NCBI RefSeq assembly: GCF_051233475.1
Contig: NZ_JBKFGH010000014.1
Span: forward strand, 62,001 to 126,000
Direction: 5' to 3'
Source of the DNA: Bacillus_BU sp051233475
GTDB lineage: Bacteria; Bacillota; Bacilli; Bacillales; Cytobacillaceae
DNA length: 64,000 bases
Part shown: positions 1 through 8,191 of the stretch, one piece after another
Layout: each line of letters starts with the position of its first letter
Numbering within the stretch: the stretch's first letter is position 1
Translations under genes and position numbers: made by a program
The notes under the pieces: model-generated
Seen by the model: only the letters and a program-made list of their open reading frames with translations
The model's database searches: none
Told to the model about the DNA's origin: nothing

Positions 1-246
1 CGAGTCCCCAATTGCAAGGGATTTTATATCCGTAATTTTTTTATGCTTATATTCCTTTTCACCTAGACCTGCAAGCTCCTTTGCAGCCACTCCTCCCCAA
101 GGAAGGGAAGATACAGCAAATACCCCTGCAGCCCCTACTAACGTTTTCATGAATCCCCGGCGATCAAGCACACGTTCATTATTGCGGTTAATATTATGAG
201 TGTAATTATCTTCATCAAAAGGGATTTTATTATTTTTATCGTTCAT
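1..246 (-). CDS. Tat-exported protein, probable Rieske 2Fe-2S subunit (3' part outside window)
   Basis: The ATG at 246 follows an AAGGTGG ribosome site and lies 12 bases after the ferredoxin-subunit gene, so it is the last visible gene of the molybdoenzyme operon. The visible 82 residues begin with a polar stretch, then a twin-arginine motif (LDRRGFMK, about residues 28-35) and a hydrophobic segment, which predicts export of a folded cofactor protein by the Tat system. The residues after it (KITDIKSLAIGDS) resemble the start of Rieske domains. The Cys-His cluster motifs would lie beyond the window edge, so the Rieske call is inference; the Tat signal is seen directly. Likely role: an electron-transfer subunit on the outer face of the membrane. 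Confidence 0.6.
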   Translation of the reverse strand, partial: MNDKNNKIPFDEDNYTHNINRNNERVLDRRGFMKTLVGAAGVFAVSSLPWGGVAAKELAGLGEKEYKHKKITDIKSLAIGDS

Positions 247-258
247 GGTAATCCCACC

Positions 259-819
259 TTAGTAAATTTTTGCTATTCCTTGTAAAATACCCGGAAGATT
301 TACTTTCACATTCGTTTCTCCCTCTAAATAAGGTAAGCTTGTTACCCATTTTCCATTATCAAGATGAAACTGTTTTTGTTTTCTATTAATCTCTTTATCT
401 GTTAACCATTGCAGTGTGTTGGTCGGACATGCACTTGCGCACATTGGCGGAATGCCATCCTTGCTCCGGTCAATACAAAGATCACATTTATACATTAAGT
501 TTTGTTCTGTATCAAATTTCGGAACCCCATAAGGACAAGCAATCGTACAGTTTTGACATCCAATGCATTTTTCCACAAGTGCGGATAATACCGCACCTGT
601 TTCATGAATTTGAATAGCTTGGGCCGGACAACTTCTTGCACAAGCAGGGTTGACACAGTGAAGACACATAAGCGGCATCGTTTGCCGATCGACAAGAGGA
701 TTTACGTCGTATACATAATTTCTGTTCCGTTCCTCATGCCCGCCGCATTGAGTACATGCGGCCAAACAAGAACGGCAGCCGATACAGTTTTCCAGTTCAA
801 GATACAGCCTCTTGTTCAT
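259..819 (-). CDS. 4Fe-4S dicluster ferredoxin subunit of molybdoenzyme (DmsB/NrfC type)
   Basis: The 186-residue protein has four cysteine groups typical of DmsB/NrfC/HycB electron-transfer subunits: CIGCRSCLAAC near the N-terminus, CLHCVNPACARSCP, CIGCQNCTIACP, and CDLC with a later CASACP. These should bind four [4Fe-4S] clusters that wire a molybdopterin subunit to a membrane or Rieske partner. There is no signal peptide, so it is predicted cytoplasmic. It starts directly after the stop of the molybdopterin gene (stop at 820) and precedes the Tat protein, so all are probably one operon. The family is clear; the electron donor and acceptor are not shown by the sequence. Confidence 0.85.
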   Translation of the reverse strand: MNKRLYLELENCIGCRSCLAACTQCGGHEERNRNYVYDVNPLVDRQTMPLMCLHCVNPACARSCPAQAIQIHETGAVLSALVEKCIGCQNCTIACPYGVPKFDTEQNLMYKCDLCIDRSKDGIPPMCASACPTNTLQWLTDKEINRKQKQFHLDNGKWVTSLPYLEGETNVKVNLPGILQGIAKIY

Positions 820-3009
820 CTATAGCGCCTCACTTTTTGCTAGTTTTTCAATCTGAGCTGCACAAGCTTTAAATTCCGGCATTTTTGAAATGGGGTCTAG
901 TGCTGGGTTCGTCAGGATATTTGCAGCTAATTCAAAATCCCAATGGTATGGAACAAATACGGTATCTTTACGGATAGCTTCTGTAATTTTTACTTTATAG
1001 ATAACCTCACCACGACGTGTGAACAAACGTACTCTTTCTTCATGCTGAATACCATACACTTTGGCTGTTTCCGGATGTACCTCAACAAACGGTTCGGGGC
1101 ACATATCTTTCAAAAATGGGATTCTTCTAGTTTGATTGCCTGATAGATAATGGTAGACAACCCGTCCGGTTGTTAAACAAAGTGGATACTCTTCATCCGG
1201 TTCCTCAGCAGCAGGGACATATGGAAGAGCCAAAATTTTAGCTTTTCCATCAGGAAAATAAAACTTTTTATCCAAGAACATATGAGGTGTACCAGGATCA
1301 TCCTCTTCCTTACATGGCCAAAATACGCCATCTTGTTTTTTAATCTTTTCCCAAGTAACCCCATAGTAATCCGCCTTACCGCCTTTAGAGGCTAGGCGCA
1401 GCTCATTAAAGACATCCTCCGATGTTTTTAAATGAGAGAAGTATTTTCCACGACCCAAACGTTCCGCTAATTCCACTTGTATCAGCCAATCTGGCTTGGA
1501 TTCTCCCAGTGGCATTTGAGCACGATTGATTTTAATTACACGACCTTCAACATTTGTTGTTGTTCCTTCATCTTCTGACCAGGTCGTCGTTGGCAGGACA
1601 ACATCTGCGTATTCCGCTGATTCGGATAGGAAGAAATCGGATACTACCATAAAATCAAGTTGTTTAAATACTTTTCGGACATAATTAGAGTCAGGTGCTG
1701 AAACCACAGGATTGGAGCAAAGCAGGTACATCGAACGAATGACCTTTTTCTCCATTAAGCCAAACAATTCAAAGGCAGATACTCCTTCGCCTGGCATCTC
1801 CTCAGGGTCAATTCCCCACACCTTCGATACTTCCTTTACATGCTGTGGATCGGTAATTTTCCGGTATCCAGGTAATGCATCCGCTTTTTGACCATGTTCC
1901 CTTCCACCTTGACCGTTTCCTTGACCTGTAATCGTTCCAACCCCTGCTTTTGGCCGGCCAATATTTCCGGTAACAAGAGCTAGATTGATATAGGCTGAAA
2001 CGTTATCAACGCCTTTTACTTGTTGTTCAATTCCTCTTGCGAACAAAAGAATTGCATTTGGTGCTTTTCCGTAGAGTTCTGCAGCCTTGATAATTTTTTC
2101 AGGTGCAATACCTGTAATTTGACTTGTGTATTCTGGTGTAAATTGTTTGACCAATTCTTTTGTTTCTTCAAAACCGTTCGTATGGTTTTGAACGAACTCG
2201 TCATCCACATGACCGTTTTTTATCAAGAGATGGAGTATTCCATTGGCAAGTGCCAAGTCCGTTCCAGGCCTTAAATCAAGATGAACATCAGCTCTTCTTG
2301 CAACAGGGGTCTCCCTTGGGTCCACAACAATCAAATATCCCCCTCTTTCTTGGACTGCCCACACGCGGAACATCATCGTTGGATGGCAGTCAGCCGTATT
2401 GCTTCCTGCTAAGAATAAGCAATCAGTTTCTGGGATATCAGTCCAAGGCACTGTTGACCCTCGATCAATTCCTAAAGAGCGATTGATCCCGCTGGCTGCA
2501 CTTGCCATACAAAAACGTCCGTTGTAATCAAGATGTTTTGTTTGCAGGGCTACACGGGCAAACTTCCCATTTAAGTAGCATTTTTCATTTGTCATTGAAA
2601 CCCCGCCATATACGGAAAGAGTATCCTTACCATAAGCAGCTTGCAGTTCCTTGAATTTTTTCACAATTAAATCGTAAGCCTCATCCCAGCTCGCTTCTCT
2701 GAAGCCTTCCTTTGTTCCTTTTAAAGATGCATCATCTCGGATTAATGGCTTTAATAATCTGGCATCTAGGTTGGTCTGTTGGTATGCTGTAACACCTTTT
2801 GGACACATTTTCCCTAAGGTAACCGGCCAATCATATCGAGGTTCAACCCCGATAATTTTATTCGTTTTTGTACTCACTCTTAAATTCATTCCACACTGCA
2901 TCGCACAATAGCAGCAATGGGTTGGCACTAGGGTTTCATCGGGATGATTCACATTTTCAATCTCTTTAAAAAATTTATCTCGCGGATTTTTAAACTCAGA
3001 CTTGTGCAT
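820..3009 (-). CDS. Molybdopterin oxidoreductase, NasC-like nitrate reductase catalytic subunit
   Basis: The 729-residue protein has an N-terminal [4Fe-4S] motif (CCYCAMQC, about residues 32-39, with a later CPKG) followed by the molybdopterin domains and the C-terminal dinucleotide-binding domain. Long stretches match my memory of B. subtilis NasC, for example YNGRFCMASA, the GQGNGQGGREHGQKADALPGY region and NVEGRV. No Tat signal is present, so the enzyme is cytoplasmic. An AAGGAGG site precedes ATG 3009, and the start overlaps the membrane-subunit gene by 14 bases. NasC enzymes assimilate nitrate, but the partners here (four-cluster ferredoxin, membrane subunit, Tat protein) are of a respiratory kind. 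The substrate is therefore uncertain: nitrate is most likely, another oxyanion possible. It lacks the extra C-terminal BFD-like domain of some NasC/NasA proteins. Confidence 0.8.
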   Translation of the reverse strand: MHKSEFKNPRDKFFKEIENVNHPDETLVPTHCCYCAMQCGMNLRVSTKTNKIIGVEPRYDWPVTLGKMCPKGVTAYQQTNLDARLLKPLIRDDASLKGTKEGFREASWDEAYDLIVKKFKELQAAYGKDTLSVYGGVSMTNEKCYLNGKFARVALQTKHLDYNGRFCMASAASGINRSLGIDRGSTVPWTDIPETDCLFLAGSNTADCHPTMMFRVWAVQERGGYLIVVDPRETPVARRADVHLDLRPGTDLALANGILHLLIKNGHVDDEFVQNHTNGFEETKELVKQFTPEYTSQITGIAPEKIIKAAELYGKAPNAILLFARGIEQQVKGVDNVSAYINLALVTGNIGRPKAGVGTITGQGNGQGGREHGQKADALPGYRKITDPQHVKEVSKVWGIDPEEMPGEGVSAFELFGLMEKKVIRSMYLLCSNPVVSAPDSNYVRKVFKQLDFMVVSDFFLSESAEYADVVLPTTTWSEDEGTTTNVEGRVIKINRAQMPLGESKPDWLIQVELAERLGRGKYFSHLKTSEDVFNELRLASKGGKADYYGVTWEKIKKQDGVFWPCKEEDDPGTPHMFLDKKFYFPDGKAKILALPYVPAAEEPDEEYPLCLTTGRVVYHYLSGNQTRRIPFLKDMCPEPFVEVHPETAKVYGIQHEERVRLFTRRGEVIYKVKITEAIRKDTVFVPYHWDFELAANILTNPALDPISKMPEFKACAAQIEKLAKSEAL

Positions 3010-4078
3010 GTTGATTAGCCTCCTTAATCTTTACCTGATGAGTGGGAAATCCTGAAAATTGTGCAATTCTGTATTTGCGTCGACATGGAAGACAAAGTTC
3101 TCCAAGATGGACCCCTTCACTCGTTTTAAACTCGATTTCATTTATACTTAATACATGAATGACATCTTGAGCTTGTTCTGTTGAAACAAAATGCTCTCCA
3201 CAAACCTTACAGTCTTTCATTCCTTGTCCTGCATAATGTTCACGATAATTTCTTGCAAGAACACTCATTGGGCGAAACGGAATATGCGCCAGCTTTCCAA
3301 ATGGCAAATAAATTAATGTTATGATTACGGAGTATTGATGAATAATAGACATGATCGGTTGACCTGCACCATGTAAAAAAACATTCATAAATGTTAACAA
3401 TAAACCTGTAAGAGAAACGAAAAGCAGCATATATAACGGCATAAAATCATAGATAAATTTTTGTTCTGCACGTGCCTGCATATTTTTCAGCCGTCTGTAA
3501 AGAGCCATTGAAACGCCAGTAATGACCATGATTGCCGTAATATTAAGTGCATTATAGAAAACAAAAGCAATCAATCCGTCAGCCTTGACCTTCATTAAAT
3601 CGATTCCCATCGTTACAACTGTATAATAGCCATTTTCATCCATTGTGAAATACATCCATCCAAACACTAATGGAAAGGTAACAAAACAAGAAAGGATACA
3701 TCCCCAGCCGATTAACAAATGCTGAGTCCATCTGTAAATCCCTCGATTCCAGATAAATTTATGAGTTAGAAGGTGCTCAACTGAAACTGCGGGTGTTTTC
3801 TTTCGTCCAAGAAGCTTTAAACCTTTTTTTATCAAGATTTTTGTTGGCGGCCTTTCGCCCCATGATATAAATCGGTAAAAGAACCCACCCAAAAAAACGA
3901 TAGTACCAACCATGTATCCATATAAATTTAAATCAATATGGGTAAACATCCTTGTACCAATAAAAGATAGAATGATAAGTCCACACACTGTTAAGAACAT
4001 ATTTTTTGCAAAGTGTGAAGCAAATGCATGGGTCGTTGATTTCTTTAAAATCTTTTCTGACGTATTGTTCACTTTCAA
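2996..4078 (-). CDS. Polytopic membrane subunit, NarI-like, with C-terminal double CxxC domain
   Basis: I place the start at TTG 4078 because AAGGGAGGAG lies just upstream; an in-frame ATG at 4114 has no ribosome site. The protein has about six hydrophobic helices with histidines in or near them (for example HLLIGW and HQYSVII), resembling quinol-oxidising haem-b subunits such as NarI. After the last helix comes a soluble tail with CKVC and CLPC, which could bind zinc or an Fe-S cluster. It is the first gene of the operon and overlaps the molybdopterin gene by 14 bases. The likely job is to anchor the complex and exchange electrons with the quinone pool. The haem assignment is inference from the histidines. 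Confidence 0.6.
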   Translation of the reverse strand: MKVNNTSEKILKKSTTHAFASHFAKNMFLTVCGLIILSFIGTRMFTHIDLNLYGYMVGTIVFLGGFFYRFISWGERPPTKILIKKGLKLLGRKKTPAVSVEHLLTHKFIWNRGIYRWTQHLLIGWGCILSCFVTFPLVFGWMYFTMDENGYYTVVTMGIDLMKVKADGLIAFVFYNALNITAIMVITGVSMALYRRLKNMQARAEQKFIYDFMPLYMLLFVSLTGLLLTFMNVFLHGAGQPIMSIIHQYSVIITLIYLPFGKLAHIPFRPMSVLARNYREHYAGQGMKDCKVCGEHFVSTEQAQDVIHVLSINEIEFKTSEGVHLGELCLPCRRKYRIAQFSGFPTHQVKIKEANQHAQV

Positions 4079-4168
4079 AAAAACTCCTCCCTTTTCAAAA
4101 TAAATACCAACCATTTTATTTTTTAGCCCTTATCCTCTCAAAGATTACACTCTGTTTATTTTGACAAA

Positions 4169-4184
4169 TGTGCCGTTCGTCACA
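4169..4184. promoter_or_regulatory. FNR-like operator upstream of molybdoenzyme operon
   Basis: TGTGC-N6-TCACA differs by one base from the FNR consensus TGTGA-N6-TCACA. It sits in the 350-bp region between the divergent molybdoenzyme operon and the MocR gene, about 90 bp upstream of TTG 4078. This fits oxygen-limited induction of an anaerobic reductase. Which of the two genes it serves is inferred, not shown. Confidence 0.5.
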
Positions 4185-4428
4185 TCTTAAATCGACGTCG
4201 AAAATTGTTAAAAATAAATTTACAGAACTAAAAATCTTGAAAATTGGACCTTTTCAACCTTAAAAAGTGGATTAGAATCTTTAAAATGGGACATAAAGCG
4301 CTTATTTTGCTTGACAGGAACATAGACAAAACGATTTAATTTCAATAAGCTGTTTCATCATATTAAACAAGGCTGCGTTAACAGGCAGCCAGCATATAAA
4401 AATAAAATAAAAAATGATGGTGAAGATT

Positions 4429-5868
4429 ATGGAATGGAAACCGGAGAAACGAAGTGATATCCCAATTTATCAACAAATTGCTAATTACATTCAAAAGAGG
4501 ATTGCCTACGGAGAATATCCACCGGGTACGCTCCTTCCCTCCGAAAGAGCATTAGCTAAAGAGTTTGGTGTAAATCGAGGAACCGTTGTTACGGCGTACG
4601 ATGTGTTATATTCCAATGGGATGATTGAACGGATTAAGGGGAGTGGAACAAAGGTCCATACAGATGTGTGGGGATTAACTCGCTCAAGAATCCCTAACTG
4701 GGACTTATATATCGAACGAGGATCATTTTTGCCTAATCTTCCGTTATTTCAACATATTCGTGGAGAAATTCATGGGAAAGACCTTATTAATTTTGCTAGC
4801 GGTGAATTAGCCAATGACTTAATGCCTTATGACATCTTTAAAGAGATTCTTTCAAAAAATGAATTTCAACAATCGCTGGGCTATGAACATCCTCAAGGCA
4901 ACCTTAGTCTCCGTCATAATATTGTTAACCATTTAAAAGAGTTTAGGAACATTGAATGTTCCAGTCAGTCTGTATTAATTACATCAGGTGCTCAACAAGC
5001 TTTGCATCTCGTAACTCAATGCTTATTGGATCGGGGAGACGCGATTGCATACGAAGATCCCTCTTATGCGCATTCACTGCCAATATTTCGTTCAGCTGGT
5101 CTAAAGACATTTAAACTCCCTGTTGGCAAGAATGGAATGAACCCAGAGGATATACTTTATTTGTATCAAAAATATAAAATTAAGATGGTGTTTCTAAACC
5201 CTATATTCCAAAATCCAACTGGAAGCATTTTATCTTTAGAAAAAAGAAAACGAGTGCTGGAAATATCAAAAGAATTAGGGATTCCAGTCGTAGAAGATGA
5301 TCCTTATAGCCTTATGTCATTTTCTGACCACCTAAACACTACAACACTTAAATCTCTGGATGAAAGCGGAAATGTTTTGTATATCAGTTCATTTTCTAAA
5401 ATTGCGGCTTCCGGGCTTCGTATTGGGTGGATTGTAGGGCCTGATAACGTCATTCAACGTTTGGCAGATGCCAAGCAGCAAATTGATTTTGGTCATAGTA
5501 TTTTTCCACAATGGCTTGCTGCCGAGTATTTAAAATCAGATTCATTTGAAACAAATTTGAACTTTTTAAAGGAGAAGCTTATTCACAAAAGGGATACTCT
5601 CTTATCCATTTTGGAGGCAGAACTATCGGACCATCTATCTTTTCAGGTACCAGAAGGCGGAATACACTTATGGTGCCAGTTAAAAAATAATGTGAATGAG
5701 TATCATTTACTTGAAGCGGCATTAAAAAATGGAGTAGCTTTTGTTCCAGGATCTTTGCTTGGCACTAATAGTGGATATATACGGCTAACGTTCGGACGAG
5801 TGGAATCCAGTCTAATTGAAGAAGGGATCTTAAGACTTAAAAAATCATTTTTGCAACTAACAAATTAA
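4429..5868 (+). CDS. MocR-type regulator (GntR wHTH fused to aminotransferase domain)
   Basis: The N-terminal residues (about 5-70) form a GntR winged helix (IPIYQQIANYIQ, PPGTLLPSERALAKEFGVNRGTV). The rest is a fold-type-I aminotransferase domain with a PLP lysine in SSFSKIAASGLRIGW. MocR proteins (GabR, PdxR, TauR) usually sense PLP or an amine and bind direct repeats. I prefer ATG 4429, which has GGTGA upstream, to ATG 4414. Its promoter region has TTGGACC at about 4244 and GTGGATT at about 4267, spaced 23 bp, which resemble but do not match the eight 24-bp-spaced TGGATG elements in the next 28 kb. It is a good candidate regulator of those elements; that link is inference. It is convergent with bdbC. 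Confidence 0.85.
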   Translation: MEWKPEKRSDIPIYQQIANYIQKRIAYGEYPPGTLLPSERALAKEFGVNRGTVVTAYDVLYSNGMIERIKGSGTKVHTDVWGLTRSRIPNWDLYIERGSFLPNLPLFQHIRGEIHGKDLINFASGELANDLMPYDIFKEILSKNEFQQSLGYEHPQGNLSLRHNIVNHLKEFRNIECSSQSVLITSGAQQALHLVTQCLLDRGDAIAYEDPSYAHSLPIFRSAGLKTFKLPVGKNGMNPEDILYLYQKYKIKMVFLNPIFQNPTGSILSLEKRKRVLEISKELGIPVVEDDPYSLMSFSDHLNTTTLKSLDESGNVLYISSFSKIAASGLRIGWIVGPDNVIQRLADAKQQIDFGHSIFPQWLAAEYLKSDSFETNLNFLKEKLIHKRDTLLSILEAELSDHLSFQVPEGGIHLWCQLKNNVNEYHLLEAALKNGVAFVPGSLLGTNSGYIRLTFGRVESSLIEEGILRLKKSFLQLTN

Positions 5869-5872
5869 CAAT

Positions 5873-5906
5873 AAAAAAACTTCACTCATCAGAGTGAAGT
5901 TTTTTT
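5873..5906. terminator. Bidirectional terminator between MocR gene and bdbC
   Basis: AACTTCACTC-atca-GAGTGAAGTT is a perfect 10-bp hairpin flanked by A-run and T-run, between two convergent genes. Confidence 0.9.
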
Positions 5907-5932
5907 ATGCACCTTTTCGTTATCCCACTGGA

Positions 5933-6352
5933 TTATTTATTTCTTCTATTGACTAAGATTAAGAGCACTGAAATCATAATAAAAGCGACAAGCGCAAGGA
6001 AAGGGATTGTTATAAAACCGAGCCAGTTAATCCAAGGATAATCACAAGGAATTCCTTGTGCACACGGTTTGATGGGGGCAAATCCAGGGACTTTTTCTAG
6101 TAAATAATGATAGAGCGATGTCAGTCCACCAACGATTGAAAATGGCAAAACATACTTTGTAATCTTAATATCACTTGTAAACGCTGCGATTCCTAAAATT
6201 ACGGATAATGGATACATCTCAATTCGCTGATACCAACATAGTACACAAGGCTGAAACAGTCTAATTTCACTAAAATATAAACTTCCCAGCGTAGCAACAA
6301 CAGCCACTATCCAAGCGAAGTAAAGGTATAGTACGGATCGATTTGGGGACAT
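5933..6352 (-). CDS. bdbC: Disulfide bond formation protein BdbC (DsbB family)
   Basis: The 139-residue protein has four hydrophobic helices, the CVLC quinone-linked redox motif in the first external loop (preceded by the family's QP) and a second cysteine pair (PCAQGIPC) in the second loop. BdbC reoxidises its thiol oxidase partner by passing electrons to quinone. The ATG shares one base with the stop of the upstream oxidase gene (position 6352), so the two are translationally coupled, as bdbD-bdbC are in Bacillus. Confidence 0.9.
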   Translation of the reverse strand: MSPNRSVLYLYFAWIVAVVATLGSLYFSEIRLFQPCVLCWYQRIEMYPLSVILGIAAFTSDIKITKYVLPFSIVGGLTSLYHYLLEKVPGFAPIKPCAQGIPCDYPWINWLGFITIPFLALVAFIMISVLLILVNRRNK

Positions 6353-7071
6353 TATTCTTTTAAGCCCCTTTCTATAAGTTCTTTAATATAGTCATAGTCA
6401 TATGGATCTTCGACCATAGTTCCATTGATGACAATGCTTGGTGTTAATTCCACCTTAGCTTCACTCACTAATTTTTCATCTTGTAGTACAGCAGTTTCAT
6501 ATTTCTTATCTAAAATGTCTTGTTCAAGCTGATTAAGGTCGATATGCGGGACTGTGTTACCCGCAACCTCCATAACCTTGTCGATAGTTAACCATTTCTC
6601 GTCATGGGTATCTCTTTCAGGTTGTTCTTTGTATAGTGCTTTACTAAAATCCCAAAATGCTTCACTATCTTGATTCCACACTGCTTCTCCCGCTAATGCT
6701 CCTAAAAGTGACTCATCCTCGTGGAATAATACATTAATATAGGAGAAGCTAATTTTCCCTGTATCGATGTAGTCTTTTTTCAGTTCTGGAAAAATGTATT
6801 CAATCCACTCTTTACATGCAGGACATTTATAATCCCCAAATTCCACTACAGAAACAGGTGAATCAAGGTTACCTATGGTTGGTTGATCTTCAAATCGTAA
6901 ATCTTTATTAAGTGTACTGTCACCACTACCAACGTTTTGACTGTTTTGTTTATTTTGTAAAATAACAATAGCTACAACTATGACCATTACAGCAATTGTA
7001 GATATCACGAGTAGTTTCATAGGATTCCTAGTATTCGTTCGTTTCTTGGGGTTCTTGGGGTTTCTTTTCAT
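6352..7071 (-). CDS. bdbD: Membrane-anchored thiol-disulfide oxidoreductase BdbD (DsbA family)
   Basis: A positively charged N-terminus is followed by one transmembrane helix (about residues 18-40) and an extracellular thioredoxin-fold domain with the active site CPAC in GDYKCPACKEW. A cis-Pro loop is visible near LTPSIVINGT. The protein introduces disulfides into exported proteins and is recycled by BdbC. GAGGTGA precedes the ATG. The 24-bp-spaced TGGAT element at 7167-7195 lies about 96 bp upstream, so disulfide formation may be co-regulated with the siroheme and PLP enzymes further right. Confidence 0.88.
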   Translation of the reverse strand: MKRNPKNPKKRTNTRNPMKLLVISTIAVMVIVVAIVILQNKQNSQNVGSGDSTLNKDLRFEDQPTIGNLDSPVSVVEFGDYKCPACKEWIEYIFPELKKDYIDTGKISFSYINVLFHEDESLLGALAGEAVWNQDSEAFWDFSKALYKEQPERDTHDEKWLTIDKVMEVAGNTVPHIDLNQLEQDILDKKYETAVLQDEKLVSEAKVELTPSIVINGTMVEDPYDYDYIKELIERGLKE

Positions 7072-7166
7072 TTTTTCACCTCATAATAGTTTTATTCTGC
7101 CGATTCAATATAGTTCTCTATCATCCCCTATTACCCATCTTATAAATTATTTAAAAATAACGAATC

Positions 7167-7195
7167 ATCCATTATTCAATAGGTGTCCTCATCCA
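7167..7195 (-). promoter_or_regulatory. Direct-repeat operator, 24-bp period (site A, bdbDC)
   Basis: On the coding strand of bdbD the half-sites are GTGGATGAGG and AATGGATGATT, 24 bp start to start. It is one of eight such pairs in the window and has the same orientation relative to its gene as the others. Confidence 0.6.
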
Positions 7196-7256
7196 CTTAA
7201 TTTTTTACCCAATAAAAAAGAATCGAATCTTTTAAGAATCGATTCCACTCATTCAT

Positions 7257-8087
7257 TTATAAGTTAATGCTGTTTAAATGATTTAGAAAAAACCACACAC
7301 TTTTAGAAAGACGTTCTGCAGGTCGAGTCAAGACACTCGTCGTAACCGTGTGGGCTTCATAACCTTCCCAGTACTTTAATTTTCCACAAGAAACTTCCAA
7401 ATCTGCAGCAGATTTTAATACTATCCCATACCCCAAACCGCCTATGACAAATTGTTTTACCGCTTCTGTTGAAAAAATACTCCTGACTTGAGCCTTCATC
7501 CCCTCCCCATTTGGAATAGGGATGTCGGAAGGAATTAGTATTGTGTTTGACGAAATAGGTGCCACAGGCTGTATACCGACAAACTGGTCATTTGAGATTT
7601 TCGTGATCCTCAAAGAAAAATGATCCTCAGGAGGTGTTAGGGTGACCCCAACGTCCACTGTCCCTAATCGAACTAATTCCTCGATTTCATTATCGGGTCT
7701 GATTTGTATGTCAACCTTAATATTGGAATGATTCTCTGAAAAGGATAGGATGAACTTTGGCAATATATAAGAACCTATCACTTGAGAAGTACCTACCACA
7801 ATTCTTCCTCGACTTCCTTGTTGAAACTCCTCCATTGTCCGATAGACTTGTTCTTCTAAAGAAAGAATTGTTTCTGCAAATTCTAATAAAGTTAGTCCCG
7901 CATCAGTTGCAGTTATATTTCTTCCAACAGTCGTGTATAAAGGTACCCCTACATCTTGTTCCAATCGTTTAAGCATCATCGAAATGGCAGGCTGACTCAC
8001 ATGAATTTCTTTTGCAACCCCGGAAATACTCCCAGAATTTATAACCTGCTTTAGTAATAGCAAGTGTTTTGTATTCAATATAATCAC
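7257..8087 (-). CDS. LysR-family transcriptional regulator
   Basis: The N-terminal 65 residues form the LysR helix-turn-helix (SGSISGVAKEIHVSQPAISMMLKRLEQ) and the remainder is a periplasmic-binding-like effector domain. At 276 residues it is slightly short for the family (about 290-300). It is divergent from the SufS-like gene at 8192 with about 100 bp between, the usual layout for a LysR protein controlling its neighbour, so a sulfur or cysteine signal is plausible. The exact ligand cannot be read from sequence. Confidence 0.85.
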   Translation of the reverse strand: MIILNTKHLLLLKQVINSGSISGVAKEIHVSQPAISMMLKRLEQDVGVPLYTTVGRNITATDAGLTLLEFAETILSLEEQVYRTMEEFQQGSRGRIVVGTSQVIGSYILPKFILSFSENHSNIKVDIQIRPDNEIEELVRLGTVDVGVTLTPPEDHFSLRITKISNDQFVGIQPVAPISSNTILIPSDIPIPNGEGMKAQVRSIFSTEAVKQFVIGGLGYGIVLKSAADLEVSCGKLKYWEGYEAHTVTTSVLTRPAERLSKSVWFFLNHLNSINL

Positions 8088-8191
8088 ACACCCATAACTT
8101 TTTTGTTATATATACATAATTATAATTATATTTGTATTATACAATACTCCATGTCAAAATAAAGGCACCAAACAGAAAAGGAGTATGCAGG

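Noticed and set aside
4244..4291. A ninth regulon operator upstream of the MocR gene
   Set aside because: TTGGACC and GTGGATT are 23 bp apart, not 24, and the first half-site breaks the TGGAT core. Kept only as a possible weak autoregulatory site.
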